23,992 nt of DNA from Gammaproteobacteria bacterium (GTDB taxonomy: Bacteria > Pseudomonadota > Gammaproteobacteria > Steroidobacterales > Steroidobacteraceae). Below, piece after piece: positions 6,346 to 14,350 of this stretch; positions within the stretch are counted from its first letter, which is position 1; each line of letters opens with the position of its first letter. Both the position numbers and the translations under genes were made by a program. The stretch spans positions 1 through 23,992 of the forward strand of contig DAIDKA010000251.1 of the NCBI GenBank assembly GCA_027451085.1, in the 5' to 3' direction. The notes under the pieces were generated by a model that worked only from the letters and a program-made list of their open reading frames with translations, ran no database searches and was not told the DNA's origin.

Positions 6346-8799
6346 GTGATTCAAGCTGTTACTGCCCGCTCCGCCCGGCCCGCGGGGTATAGTCGCGGTG
6401 TCATCCACGCCAAAGTGGCGCTGCTGATGTGCTTCCTTGCGCTGTTTGCGGGCTGTGATTTCGGGCCCGGTGCCTCCGGGCCGGGCGGGGGCGCCGCTCA
6501 GCTCACTTCCATTGCGGTGGGACCACCGCAGGGCACGATTGCGGTCGGTGCCGTGCAGCAGTTCACGGCAACGGGACTGTTCAGCGACGGCTCCCGAGCA
6601 GACGTTTCAGCCAAGGTCACCTGGAGTTCTTCCAATCCAAGCGTGGCGTCGATCAGCAGCGGGACCGGCGGTTTGGCCCGGGTGAACGCCGTGGCTGCGG
6701 GCTCCAGTACCATCACGGCAACGATGGGAGCGGTTTCCGGATCTGCCGATCTGACGGTCACCGCGGCGACGCTGACCTCCATCGCGGTGACGCCGGCAGC
6801 GCCCACAATCGCCAGCGGGACCACGCAGCAGTTCATTGCAACAGGCAGCTTTTCCGACAATTCCACGCAGAATCTCACCACGCAGGTGACCTGGAGTTCC
6901 TCCAGTGCATCGGTCGCGTCGGTCAGCAACGCCGCCGGCTCCAATGGGCTGGCGACGGCTGCGGGTACTGGGCAGACCACCATCACCGCCTCCTTTGGAG
7001 GCCTCTCGGGCACGGCAAACCTCACGGTGACGGCGGCCACGCTGGTATCCATCAGCGTAACCCCGCAGGCGCCGAGCGCTGCTGCCGGCACTACGCAGCA
7101 GTTCACCGCCACAGGCACCTACAGCGATGGTTCAACGCAGAATCTCACCACGCAGGTCACCTGGAGTTCCTCCAGCGCGGCGGTTGCCGCGATCAGCAAC
7201 GCCGCCAATTCCCATGGGCTTGCCACGGCCGTCCTTGCTGGTTCGACGACGGTGAGTGCAGCGCTGGGGCCAGTGTCGGGCGCGGATACCCTCACTGTAA
7301 CACCCGCGACACTGGTCTCCATCGCTGTGACACCCGCGACCCCGAGCGTCGCCGCCGGCAGTACGCAGCAGTTTGTAGCCACCGGAACCTACACAGATAA
7401 CTCAACGCAGAACCTCACCAGTGTGGTGAGCTGGGCATCGTCCGATACGGCGGTTGCGACCGTCAGCAACGCCTCTGGCTACGAGGGACAGGCGCATGCT
7501 GCGGCGGCGGGCGCGGCAAGCATTACAGCGACGCTGGGCGGCGTCTCAGGATCGACGACACTGACGGTCACCGCAGCAACGCTGGTCTCCCTCAGTGTGA
7601 CCCCGGCGACTCCCAGCATTGCTGCCGGCACCACCCAGCAATTCACCGCCACCGGGACCTACACTGACAATTCGACGCAGAACCTCACCACTTCGGTGAC
7701 GTGGACGTCTTCCGACAGCAGCGCGGCCACCATCAGCAACGCTTCCGGCTCCAACGGTCTCGCGACCGGCGTGGCATCGGGTTCGACGTCGATCGGCGCC
7801 GCGCTCGGCGGGGTGAGTTCTCCCGTGGTGACGCTGACTGTCAGTGCCGGCCAGGCCTTTGCCTACGTGACGAACAGCAGCTCGAACACGATCTCGGAAT
7901 ATTCCATCGCCAGCAATGGCGTGCTCACCTCGACCGGTTCGGTCGCCACCGGTTCCGCACCTTTCTCGGTGGCCGTCAATCCCGCCGGTACGTACGTTTA
8001 CGCGACGAACTGGAGCACGGGCTCCGTGTCGGAATACTCGAAGGCCGGCGGGGTTCTGACCGCCATCGGCTCGATCGCGGCCGTGGGTGGTTCGCGCGGC
8101 ATCAGCATCGATCCTTCAGGCAGCTACGTCTACCTGGCGAATCAAAGCGGGTCAGACGTGTCGCAGTACACGATCGGCAGTAATGGGACACTGACGTCCC
8201 TGGGTGCGATATCGACGGGCGGCGGCTCCTACCCGTTGCAGACGGCAGCTGACCCGCTGGGCCACTACGTCTACGTGGTGAACGACGCGCTGAACGACGT
8301 TGCCGAGCTGAGCATCGGCACCACCGGCGCCCTCACCCTGATGGGGACCATCGCCTCCGGCAGTGCCCCCTATTCGCTCGCCATCGACGCCACCGGCAGC
8401 TACGTCTACGTGGTCAACTCCAGTTCCAACTCGGTTTCCGAGTACACGATAGGAACCGGCGGGGCGCTGACCTCGGTCGGCACCGTGTCCTGCGGAAATA
8501 CTCCGTATGCCGTCGCCATCGATCCGTCCAGCCATTACGTCTACGTGGCGAATTCCGGCGGTAACACCATCTCGGAATACAGCATCGGCGGCGGCGGTGC
8601 CCTGACCTCTCTCGGCACCATCGCAACCGGCAGCTGGCCGTCCAGCATCGCGGTCGACCCCTCCGGTCGCTACGTCTATGTCACGAATCGCAGCTCCAAC
8701 GACGTTTCGGAGTACTCCATCGGCGTCAGCGGCGTGCTGACATCGCTCGGCACGATCGCCACCGGAAGCGGCCCCACGTTCATCACGACCAGCTATTGA
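6346..8799 (+). CDS. Lipoprotein-like protein with five Ig-like repeats and a seven-bladed beta-propeller
   Basis: After an N-terminal export signal (VALLMCFLALFAGC, lipobox-like Cys) come five BIG_2-type bacterial Ig-like domains of exactly 90 residues each (6502-7851). Seven YncE/lactonase-type propeller blades follow, each with a YVYVxNxxxNxxSEYSI-like strand about 45 residues apart, ending almost at the stop codon. The start is uncertain: GTG 6346 gives a basic n-region; GTG 6415 and ATG 6427 are alternatives with no basic residues, and the frame is open back into the receptor gene. The protein is probably anchored to the outer membrane with the propeller held outward on an Ig stalk. Such propellers often act as binding platforms; enzymatic lactonase activity is not evident. 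Confidence 0.85.
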   Translation: MIQAVTARSARPAGYSRGVIHAKVALLMCFLALFAGCDFGPGASGPGGGAAQLTSIAVGPPQGTIAVGAVQQFTATGLFSDGSRADVSAKVTWSSSNPSVASISSGTGGLARVNAVAAGSSTITATMGAVSGSADLTVTAATLTSIAVTPAAPTIASGTTQQFIATGSFSDNSTQNLTTQVTWSSSSASVASVSNAAGSNGLATAAGTGQTTITASFGGLSGTANLTVTAATLVSISVTPQAPSAAAGTTQQFTATGTYSDGSTQNLTTQVTWSSSSAAVAAISNAANSHGLATAVLAGSTTVSAALGPVSGADTLTVTPATLVSIAVTPATPSVAAGSTQQFVATGTYTDNSTQNLTSVVSWASSDTAVATVSNASGYEGQAHAAAAGAASITATLGGVSGSTTLTVTAATLVSLSVTPATPSIAAGTTQQFTATGTYTDNSTQNLTTSVTWTSSDSSAATISNASGSNGLATGVASGSTSIGAALGGVSSPVVTLTVSAGQAFAYVTNSSSNTISEYSIASNGVLTSTGSVATGSAPFSVAVNPAGTYVYATNWSTGSVSEYSKAGGVLTAIGSIAAVGGSRGISIDPSGSYVYLANQSGSDVSQYTIGSNGTLTSLGAISTGGGSYPLQTAADPLGHYVYVVNDALNDVAELSIGTTGALTLMGTIASGSAPYSLAIDATGSYVYVVNSSSNSVSEYTIGTGGALTSVGTVSCGNTPYAVAIDPSSHYVYVANSGGNTISEYSIGGGGALTSLGTIATGSWPSSIAVDPSGRYVYVTNRSSNDVSEYSIGVSGVLTSLGTIATGSGPTFITTSY
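6502..7851 (+). repeat. Five tandem 270-bp repeats encoding Ig-like domains
   Basis: Repeat units begin at 6502, 6772, 7042, 7312 and 7582, each precisely 270 bp with no insertions or deletions. Each unit starts with L(T/V)S(I/L)xVxP and contains QQF(T/I/V)ATGxxxD and a (S/T)VTW(S/T)SS-like strand. Copies 2 and 3 are nearly identical in DNA over the segment encoding NLTTQVTWSSSS. Equal length with some near-identity suggests recent duplication or gene conversion, so unit number may vary between strains. Confidence 0.85.
7864..8799 (+). repeat. Seven propeller-blade repeats of about 135 bp
   Basis: The blade signature YV(Y)xxN recurs with its key Tyr codon at 7864, 7999, 8131, 8272, 8407, 8542 and 8677. 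The spacings are 135, 132, 141, 135, 135 and 135 bp. Seven blades is the standard number for this fold, so the domain looks complete. Confidence 0.8.
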
Positions 8800-9104
8800 A
8801 GAGTTCCTGCCGTCGTTCTCGATCATCCGGCAAAAAAAGTGCTGCCGGGGCGTACCGGAGTTGCCGGGCCGTCTGGGATTTGACCTGGCGTGCACCTCCA
8901 GCTACGCCCAGGCGCTGGGTATTCGAATCGCTCGTCCATTCCCCCGCAGATGGGCCCCACATTCCTGTCGGTACGGCATCGCGTACATGGCTGGTGCGAT
9001 AGGTCGACCAGCGCTGCTGGGTGGGGCAGCGTACCGACTGTCGATGCTTTCGCCCCCACCATCGGTCGCGCTTCGTAAAGCCTGCAACCAACCGAGGAAT
9101 GATC
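8800..9104. other. Intergenic region without a recognisable gene
   Basis: This stretch of about 305 bases has overlapping open frames on both strands but none with family-like sequence or a good start. CCGGCA (8827-8832) and TGCCGG (8843-8848) enclose an A-rich loop and might form a weak hairpin after the repeat protein gene. GAGGA at 9094-9098 is the ribosome-binding site of the next gene. Its promoter was not identified. Confidence 0.4.
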
Positions 9105-9569
9105 ATGCAAAGCGAAAAGACCGTAACCGTGCTTAACGACCTCATCCAGATAGCAGAGGATGGCAAGAAGGGGTTCGGCGACGCCGCCAAGGAGGTAACG
9201 ACAGGCGAGCTGAAAGCCATGCTCAAAGCGCGCGCTGTCGATTGTGCTTCGGCCGCGACCGAGCTGAAGGGCCTGGTGGAATCGCTTGGTGGAAAGCCCA
9301 AGGATGGCGGGACATTTGCAGGCGCGGTGCATCGCGGCTGGGCAAAAGTCGCTGCGAGCGTCGGCGACACCAACCTCAGCACGCTTGAGGAAGTGGAGCG
9401 TGCCGAAGATACCGCCAAGCAAGCTTATGGCAGTGCGCTGACTGAAAAGTTGCCGGAGCAAGTCCGAGAGGTGGTGCAGCGTCAGCATGACGGCGCCGTT
9501 CGGAACCACAACATGATACGGGATGCGCGCAACAGCTATAAGGCGCAGAAGGGGATCGCCGCGCCCTGA
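9105..9569 (+). CDS. DUF2383/PA2169-family four-helix-bundle protein
   Basis: This 154-residue, mostly helical, charged cytoplasmic protein matches the PA2169 family (DUF2383). It opens with TVTVLNDLIQIAEDGKKGF, has a central RAVDCASAATELKGLVESLG, and ends in a helix with VVQRQHDGAVRNHNMIRDAR. These ferritin-like helical bundles are often found in stress or biofilm contexts; their biochemical role is unknown. ATG 9105 is preferred over ATG 9099 because GAGGA (9094-9098) stands 6 bases before it. The RlpA-like gene starts 11 bases after the stop, so the two probably share a transcript. Confidence 0.85.
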   Translation: MQSEKTVTVLNDLIQIAEDGKKGFGDAAKEVTTGELKAMLKARAVDCASAATELKGLVESLGGKPKDGGTFAGAVHRGWAKVAASVGDTNLSTLEEVERAEDTAKQAYGSALTEKLPEQVREVVQRQHDGAVRNHNMIRDARNSYKAQKGIAAP

Positions 9570-9580
9570 GGTGGATTGCA

Positions 9581-10096
9581 TTGAAGCTTCAGGCGACAGT
9601 CTTGCTGCTCTGCGCTATTGCCGTCGGCGCTGCGGGGTGCCAGCATCATTCTGGCGCCGTAACCTGTGTGCCGCAGCATGACCAGGAGCCGTCGCTGACA
9701 GCTGCCGCGACGGCGAAGTCGCCCGACCTCTCGGGGCGCACGCGATTTGGAGTGGCGTCGTTCTATGCGCGGATGTTTGTGCACAGGAAGATGGCAAACG
9801 GCGCCAGAATGAACCCGCAAGGTGACAACGCCGCCAGCAAGACGCTTCCATTGGGTACCACGGCAGAAGTCACCAACCTTGCGACCGGTCAGCGCGCGGT
9901 GGTTTCGATACAGGACCGCGGTCCGTATGTGCATGGCCGGATCGTCGATCTTTCACCTGCCACGGCCCGCGCGATCGGAATCACGCGGGACGCCGGGACT
10001 GCCAACGTCAAGGTTTCCCCGATCCAGGTTCCGCTGCCGGGTGGCGGCACAAAATCCGGCGTTGCAGGCCCGGGGCCTAAGCCCTGCGGGGCCTGA
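9581..10096 (+). CDS. RlpA-family double-psi beta-barrel lipoprotein with altered active site
   Basis: This 171-residue lipoprotein has signal MKLQATVLLLCAIAVGAAGC (lipobox AAGC, Cys20) and then an RlpA-type double-psi beta-barrel: GVASFYA, MANGARMNP, AASKTLPLGTTAEVTNLATG, IQDRGPYVHGRIVDLS. RlpA proteins cleave glycan strands lacking stem peptides at the septum. In studied enzymes an acidic residue (MANGERM-type position), a His (AAHRTLP-type position) and the Asp of NDRGP are important; here the first is Ala and the second Ser, and only the Asp remains. Activity may be reduced or different. There is no SPOR domain. The start is TTG 9581 with GAGG at 9568-9571, directly after the DUF2383 gene. 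Confidence 0.85.
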   Translation: MKLQATVLLLCAIAVGAAGCQHHSGAVTCVPQHDQEPSLTAAATAKSPDLSGRTRFGVASFYARMFVHRKMANGARMNPQGDNAASKTLPLGTTAEVTNLATGQRAVVSIQDRGPYVHGRIVDLSPATARAIGITRDAGTANVKVSPIQVPLPGGGTKSGVAGPGPKPCGA

Positions 10097-10114
10097 ACTG
10101 CGTGCAGATTGCGG

Positions 10115-10135
10115 CGCCTGATGAGGCGGCGCCTC
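10115..10135. terminator. GC-rich hairpins between convergent genes
   Basis: CGCCT-gatg-AGGCG (10115-10128) can form a hairpin, and GAGGC-ggc-GCCTC (10123-10135) an overlapping alternative that includes part of the nuclease stop codon. They lie in the 37-base gap between the convergent RlpA and nuclease genes, where a shared terminator is expected. No clear T-tract follows, so confidence is limited. Confidence 0.35.
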
Positions 10136-11012
10136 AAGGATCCAAGGCGTAATTGAGCAGCGCGGCGAGCCGGACTCCGGCCTTTTCCAGCTGGACCGCA
10201 GCGGCTTCGCGGGCGGCGGCGTCATAGCCTGGCGGCAGGCTGATGGGCGCCCGGTCCGGGACGCACCCGGGCTTCGAGCCGATCGTGTAGGCCGTGGTCA
10301 GGGCAATGCTGTAACTCTCTGCGGCCCATGATGGCGGGCCGCCCTTTTCCCAGTCAGCCTTGTCCCCGGGCGTGATCCGGCCGACGAGCGCTGCCGCGAC
10401 GGACTGAGCGTTGTCGCCGAGTTCCCGCACAACCACGGTGTCCCAATAGCCGTGCAGGTTGACCTGGCGCGGGCCGCCCAGGTTCAGGGGTACGCAATTG
10501 CCGCCCTTGTCGTGGTTGTCGGCTGCGTGCAGCGGCTGGTGCAGGTCACCGACGAAGTGGAGCAGGAACTTCAGGGCGAGCAGACGTTCGGCCGCAGTGG
10601 TCGCGGGGTCCGCGAGTTCCCGGGTGAATTCGCGGATCTTGCTGACGATACAGTCGCGCGCGGGTCCTTGCGAGGCCAGGGGGCCGGAAGCGGGCATGTT
10701 GAAACAGGCTGCTTTGAGGTCCGGGTGGTCAAGTTCGATGTCGACGAAGTGCCAGTTGCCCGTCTGCCCGTGGCCGCTGTTGCGATAGCGGTCGGCCCAG
10801 TTTGCCTCGCTCAGCATGTCGTGCGCGGTCAGCGTGTCCGGGTCTGCCGCCAGCATCCGGTCGACCTTGTTGTGCACCTTGGGCGTCAGGTAGTGCCTGG
10901 CGATGGCGGCGACGATCTGATGGCCTTCGGAACCCCAGGCCGCGGCGCCGGTGGGCAGGCCCAGCGCGCACATTGCGGCTGGCAGTACCATGGATCGAAT
11001 TATGGGTCGCAC
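10134..11012 (-). CDS. Exported S1/P1-type zinc nuclease
   Basis: After a signal peptide ending GAAA, the mature protein begins WGSEGHQ (Trp26 to Gln32), as in S1/P1 nucleases where the N-terminal Trp is itself a zinc ligand. The other ligands are visible in order: NWAD Asp, WHFVDIE His, LLHFVGDLHQPLH (two His and an Asp) and NLHGYWD (His and Asp). The enzyme cleaves single-stranded DNA/RNA and removes 3' phosphates outside the cytoplasm. GTG 11012 is chosen because it gives a signal peptide with two basic residues; ATG 10991 is an alternative. It begins 5 bases after the stop of the upstream GH88-type gene, so the two are probably translationally coupled. Confidence 0.88.
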   Translation of the reverse strand: MRPIIRSMVLPAAMCALGLPTGAAAWGSEGHQIVAAIARHYLTPKVHNKVDRMLAADPDTLTAHDMLSEANWADRYRNSGHGQTGNWHFVDIELDHPDLKAACFNMPASGPLASQGPARDCIVSKIREFTRELADPATTAAERLLALKFLLHFVGDLHQPLHAADNHDKGGNCVPLNLGGPRQVNLHGYWDTVVVRELGDNAQSVAAALVGRITPGDKADWEKGGPPSWAAESYSIALTTAYTIGSKPGCVPDRAPISLPPGYDAAAREAAAVQLEKAGVRLAALLNYALDP

Positions 11013-11017
11013 GCTGC

Positions 11018-12511
11018 TCACTGCATCAGTTCCGTCGCAAACAGCATCGCCATGGCGCCGCCGCGCGCGTCCGGGCCCAGGATGGCGGCGCGTTGCAGGT
11101 ACTGCGCAAGCGAGGTCATCCGCGCGGTGGACTCGCACACATCGATGAATGTGCCGTCGTCCGAGGTGCGTGAATTCACTGCCACCCAGGCATGGCCGAC
11201 AGCCCGGCGGTACTCGGGGCCTGCGATCCAGCCATTCGCAAGGCCATGCTGCAGGGCGAAGCCGATCATCGCCGTGGCGGAGAACTCGGGATAGGCGCCC
11301 GGATAGTCGACGACATTGCGCCACAGGCCGTCGCGGGTCTGCAGCGGCAGCAGCGCCGCCATCAGGTTCCGGTAGCTGTGCAGGACATGTGCATATCCGG
11401 GATGGTCATGCGGCAGTTCAGACAGCAGCATGGCCAGGCCGAGCGCTGCGAAGGCATTGCCCCGACCCCAGGCGGCGTCCGTCGCCGGTTGATGGCGGTA
11501 CAGTCCGTCCGGCCTCAAATCGAGCTTTTCCATGAACAGCAGGTGCCGGTACGCCATGTCGTAATAGCGCCGATCTGCGGTCAGGGAGCCGGCCTGGGCG
11601 ACTATCACAGTGCCCATGAACACCGAGTCGCTGAACTGGCCGTTGTAGGGCACGGCCTCGAGCATCTGCCCGGACGAGTCGAATGCGAGATCGGCGACCC
11701 TGCGCACCAGGGCGCTGTAGCGCGGGTCCCCGGTCCTGCGGGCCAGTTCCGTGAATATGATATGACCCGCCATCACCAGCGCACTGGGGTGTGCCAGGCT
11801 GTCGCGGGTGCCGTCGACATAGGGTTCGACGAGACCTTTCACGTCCGTGATGTCGCCCAGCCGCACGCGCGCAATCAGTGCGATGGCGCCGATATACCAG
11901 GGCTGGTTGAAATCACGGCCATAACGGGCCGCGAGTCGTTCGGCGAGTTGCCGCGGCGAGCGGGCGCGACGGTGCTCCAGCTCCAGATGCGCCGCCGACT
12001 CCGCGATGGGACCGTCAAGTGCCTTGAGGTCGGCGGTCCTCCCGGACCAGTGGCGCGCCGGGATGCTGCCCATGTCGGCGACCTTGTGCGTGCTCAGGGC
12101 CTCGATCAGACCGGCATCGTCTTCCCCCGCGACCAGCACCATGTCGGGTGCCTGGACGCCCAGCCAGCGCCACAGCACATGGGACTCGGCGTGCTCCCGG
12201 TAGGCCACCCCGGTTGGCGGGAATTCCAGTGTGGCGCCGTCGGGATTGGCGAGCGGCACGGCCAGCAGGTTGACGGGGCGCCTGCTGCGGCGCCCGTAAG
12301 CGGCTACGGCCGCGCGCACCGCCGCGGCGCTGCTGTCATTGCCGTGGAGGCCGCCCACCAGCACGACGGTGGGAGCCGCCGTACCGGATGCGGCGACCTC
12401 CATGGCATCGATGCGTGTTCCATCGGTCGCAAGGCCGATGTCGAAGGTTCCGGCTGCGAACGCGGGAACCGCGGCCAGGCAGCACAGCCAGGCCAGCATG
12501 AGGGCGTTCAT
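11018..12511 (-). CDS. Exported fusion of a degenerate M14-like peptidase domain and a GH88/GH105-type domain
   Basis: This 497-residue protein has signal MNALMLAWLCCLAAVPAFA. Residues about 48-135 resemble a carboxypeptidase M14 core (VVLVGGLHGNDSS, ANPDG), but the zinc motif HxxE reads His56-Gly-Asn-Asp59 and no later zinc His is clear. Residues about 200-495 resemble an alpha/alpha-barrel glycoside hydrolase of family 88/105: a likely catalytic Asp295 in FSDSVFMG, DGLYRH, WGRGNAFAALGLA, DHPGY, GLWRNVVDYPGAYPEFSATAM. GH88/105 enzymes remove unsaturated uronic acids from fragments made by polysaccharide lyases. ATG 12511 is chosen for the signal peptide; a frame to 12607 exists but adds an implausible leader. 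It lies directly upstream of the S1/P1 nuclease, consistent with use of matrix polymers. Confidence 0.78.
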   Translation of the reverse strand: MNALMLAWLCCLAAVPAFAAGTFDIGLATDGTRIDAMEVAASGTAAPTVVLVGGLHGNDSSAAAVRAAVAAYGRRSRRPVNLLAVPLANPDGATLEFPPTGVAYREHAESHVLWRWLGVQAPDMVLVAGEDDAGLIEALSTHKVADMGSIPARHWSGRTADLKALDGPIAESAAHLELEHRRARSPRQLAERLAARYGRDFNQPWYIGAIALIARVRLGDITDVKGLVEPYVDGTRDSLAHPSALVMAGHIIFTELARRTGDPRYSALVRRVADLAFDSSGQMLEAVPYNGQFSDSVFMGTVIVAQAGSLTADRRYYDMAYRHLLFMEKLDLRPDGLYRHQPATDAAWGRGNAFAALGLAMLLSELPHDHPGYAHVLHSYRNLMAALLPLQTRDGLWRNVVDYPGAYPEFSATAMIGFALQHGLANGWIAGPEYRRAVGHAWVAVNSRTSDDGTFIDVCESTARMTSLAQYLQRAAILGPDARGGAMAMLFATELMQ

Positions 12512-12809
12512 CTGGTGTGGGGAGAGGTGCCGCCGTTTCGCATGCCCCCGCCCAGGCCCAGGCCTGGACTCTGGCAGATGCTGCAAGTATCTGATTAATA
12601 AGATCATGATCCCACCATCCCCTGCCTGGAAATCGGCGTATGTTGGTGTCCTGGCATCAGTGATTTGCAGTCCACCCCCTGGGAGGGGTTATAAAGTGCT
12701 CACATAATGAATCGCAATCTGGCGTGAGCCAGAAGGATCAGGCTCAATTTCAAAGCTGCCATACAATCCCGGGCCCTCCGAGAATCTTAATTACATCCAG
12801 GAGATCGTG
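12512..12809. other. Divergent intergenic region between the GH88-type and CHRD genes
   Basis: No credible gene lies in this 298-base gap. It holds a possible CHRD promoter (12665-12695) and AGGAG (12799-12803) as CHRD ribosome-binding site. I found no convincing promoter for the minus-strand gene. Confidence 0.4.
12665..12695 (+). promoter_or_regulatory. Possible CHRD promoter with a palindrome in the spacer
   Basis: TTGCAG (12665-12670) and TATAAA (12690-12695) resemble -35 and -10 boxes with a 19-base spacer, slightly long. The spacer holds the dyad CCCCT-ggg-AGGGG (12676-12688), suitable for an operator or a regulator that untwists the long spacer, as MerR-type proteins do. This is tentative. 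Confidence 0.35.
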
Positions 12810-13238
12810 ATGATGACACCCAAGGTATCGCGAAAGATTTACGCTTCGATAGCAGCAGCAGCCCTTACTCTCTATGGTGCCGCGGCACTCGCCGAGGACG
12901 TCAAGGTCAAACTGGTTGGAGCTGAAGAGACGCCGCCGGTATCCACCTCAGCCACGGCGACCGGAGAGTTTTCCATCTCCGATGATGGCACGGTCACCGG
13001 GAAGCTCAGGTCGAAGGGAATCGACGGCATCGCCGCGCATATTCACATGGGCGCCCCCGGGCAGTCGGGTCCCCCGATCATCACGCTGGAAAAGGGCCCC
13101 CACGGCACCTGGAAAGTGCCCGCCGGCTCCAAGTTGACTGATGAGCAGCTGGCAAGCTTCAAGAGCGGCAACCTGTACGTGAACATCCACAGCACGGCCC
13201 ACAAGCCGGGCGAGATCCGCGGACAGCTGAAGCCCTGA
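12810..13238 (+). CDS. Exported CHRD-domain protein
   Basis: This protein of about 142 residues has a signal peptide ending in ALA (before EDVKVKL) and one CHRD domain: VKLVGAEETPPVST, GEFSIS, AHIHMGAPGQSGPPI, NLYVNIHSTAHKPGEIRGQL. The domain is named after chordin; bacterial copies are small periplasmic or surface proteins of unknown function. ATG 12810 is preferred because AGGAG lies 6 bases before it; an ATG one codon later and a GTG one codon earlier are also possible. The gene is followed by a strong hairpin and then the DyP-encapsulin pair; it is probably a separate transcript, although partial read-through is possible. Confidence 0.9.
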   Translation: MMTPKVSRKIYASIAAAALTLYGAAALAEDVKVKLVGAEETPPVSTSATATGEFSISDDGTVTGKLRSKGIDGIAAHIHMGAPGQSGPPIITLEKGPHGTWKVPAGSKLTDEQLASFKSGNLYVNIHSTAHKPGEIRGQLKP

Positions 13239-13253
13239 GGTTTTTGCTGTTGT

Positions 13254-13284
13254 CGCCGGCCCCGGTTCAAGGCCCGGGCCGGCG
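13254..13284 (+). terminator. Strong GC hairpin between CHRD and DyP genes
   Basis: CGCCGGCCC (13254-13262) and GGGCCGGCG (13276-13284) form a perfect 9-bp stem with a 13-base loop, beginning 16 bases after the CHRD stop. The T-run lies before rather than after it, so it may attenuate or stabilise the transcript end more than terminate it cleanly. Confidence 0.45.
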
Positions 13285-13340
13285 CAGCGCTGCGCGCATC
13301 AGTATAGTTGCGCATCCATGCAGGTTGCCAGGAAACAGCC

Positions 13341-14333
13341 GTGACCGTCGATGAACCGCAACCCGTAGTCGCAGGGCTTACCAGCGCCGCCATCTTCCTG
13401 GTTGTGACCGTGAAGCCGGGGGCGGAGCATGATGCCGCGGTGAGGGCGCTGTGCGGGGACCTGGCGGCGCTGCGGCGTGCAGTGGGCTTCCGTGACCTCG
13501 ATGCCCGGCTGTCATGCGTCACGGGGTTCGGTTCGGATGCGTGGGACCGCTTCTTCGGGGCGCCACGGCCGAAGGACCTGCACCCCTTCCGGGAGATCCG
13601 CGGGCAGCATCATGCCGTGTCGACGCCGGGCGACATGCTGTTCCACATCCGCGCGATGCGGATGGACCTGTGCTTCGAGCTGGCAACCCATATCACGTGC
13701 CGCCTGCGGGACTCGGTTGCCACCACGGATGAAGTCCACGGCTTCAAGTATTTTGATGACCGCGACCTGCTGGGGTTCGTGGACGGGACGGAGAACCCCG
13801 TCGAGCGGGCCGCCTTCGAGGCCACCGTGGTCGGGGATGAGGATGCCGTCTTCAGCGGCGGCAGCTATGTGATCGTGCAGAAATACCTGCACGACATGGC
13901 CGGGTGGAACGCGCTGCCGGTGCAGATGCAGGAGCGCATCATCGGGCGGATGAAGCTGTCGGACATCGAACAGGCCGATGTGGCAAAGGCCAGCTATGCG
14001 CACAACGTGCTGACGAACATCGTCGAAGACGGTGAGCAGCTGCAGATCCTGCGCGACAACATGCCTTTTGGCGATGCGGGCAAGGGTGAGTTCGGCACCT
14101 ATTTCATCGGCTATGCGCGTTCACCCCGCCGGATCGAGCAGATGCTCACCAACATGTTCGTGGGCAAGCCGCCGGGCAACTACGACCGGCTGCTGGATTT
14201 CAGCCGCGCGGTCACCGGAAGCCTGTTCTTTGTGCCCTCATCGGCCTTTCTCGAGAACGTTCCGGCCGGAGGCGGCCCCATGACGCCTGCAGCTGAGGGT
14301 TCTCTGGGCATCGGCTCTCTGAAGTCTCCCTGA
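13341..14333 (+). CDS. DyP-type heme peroxidase, encapsulin cargo
   Basis: This 330-residue dye-decolorizing peroxidase uses H2O2 to oxidise dyes and phenolics. The family signature GFVDGTENP (145-153) contains the distal catalytic Asp148. His221 is the likely proximal heme ligand and Arg238 in LRDNMPFG the distal arginine; their spacing fits bacterial DyPs. The tail GSLGIGSLKSP (320-330) is the classic encapsulin cargo-loading peptide after a flexible Gly/Pro-rich linker. There is no signal peptide, so it acts in the cytoplasm inside the shell. GTG 13341 is chosen for the upstream AGGAAA; a TTG at 13308 is less likely. The encapsulin gene begins 17 bases after the stop, so they form an operon. 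Confidence 0.95.
   Translation: MTVDEPQPVVAGLTSAAIFLVVTVKPGAEHDAAVRALCGDLAALRRAVGFRDLDARLSCVTGFGSDAWDRFFGAPRPKDLHPFREIRGQHHAVSTPGDMLFHIRAMRMDLCFELATHITCRLRDSVATTDEVHGFKYFDDRDLLGFVDGTENPVERAAFEATVVGDEDAVFSGGSYVIVQKYLHDMAGWNALPVQMQERIIGRMKLSDIEQADVAKASYAHNVLTNIVEDGEQLQILRDNMPFGDAGKGEFGTYFIGYARSPRRIEQMLTNMFVGKPPGNYDRLLDFSRAVTGSLFFVPSSAFLENVPAGGGPMTPAAEGSLGIGSLKSP
14298..14330 (+). other. Encapsulin cargo-loading peptide at the DyP C-terminus
   Basis: GSLGIGSLKSP closely matches the conserved targeting tail (SLxIGSLK) that docks cargo proteins to the inner wall of family 1 encapsulins. The tail occupies the last 11 codons before the stop. Confidence 0.93.
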
Positions 14334-14350
14334 ACTCAAGGAAGCAGGAC

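Noticed and set aside
6502..7851. CRISPR-like array
   Set aside because: The 270-bp periodic units are translated in one open frame as Ig-like domains and have no spacer structure.
8911..8940. tRNA T-arm-like sequence GGTATTCGAATC
   Set aside because: No acceptor or anticodon arms can be drawn around it.
11192..12598. 468-codon plus-strand open frame opposite the GH88-type gene
   Set aside because: It is rich in Gly, Arg, Gln and His without domain signatures, and is a complement of a convincing coding sequence.
13308..13340. Longer DyP start at a TTG codon
   Set aside because: GTG 13341 has a better ribosome-binding site (AGGAAA) and the extra residues are not family-like.
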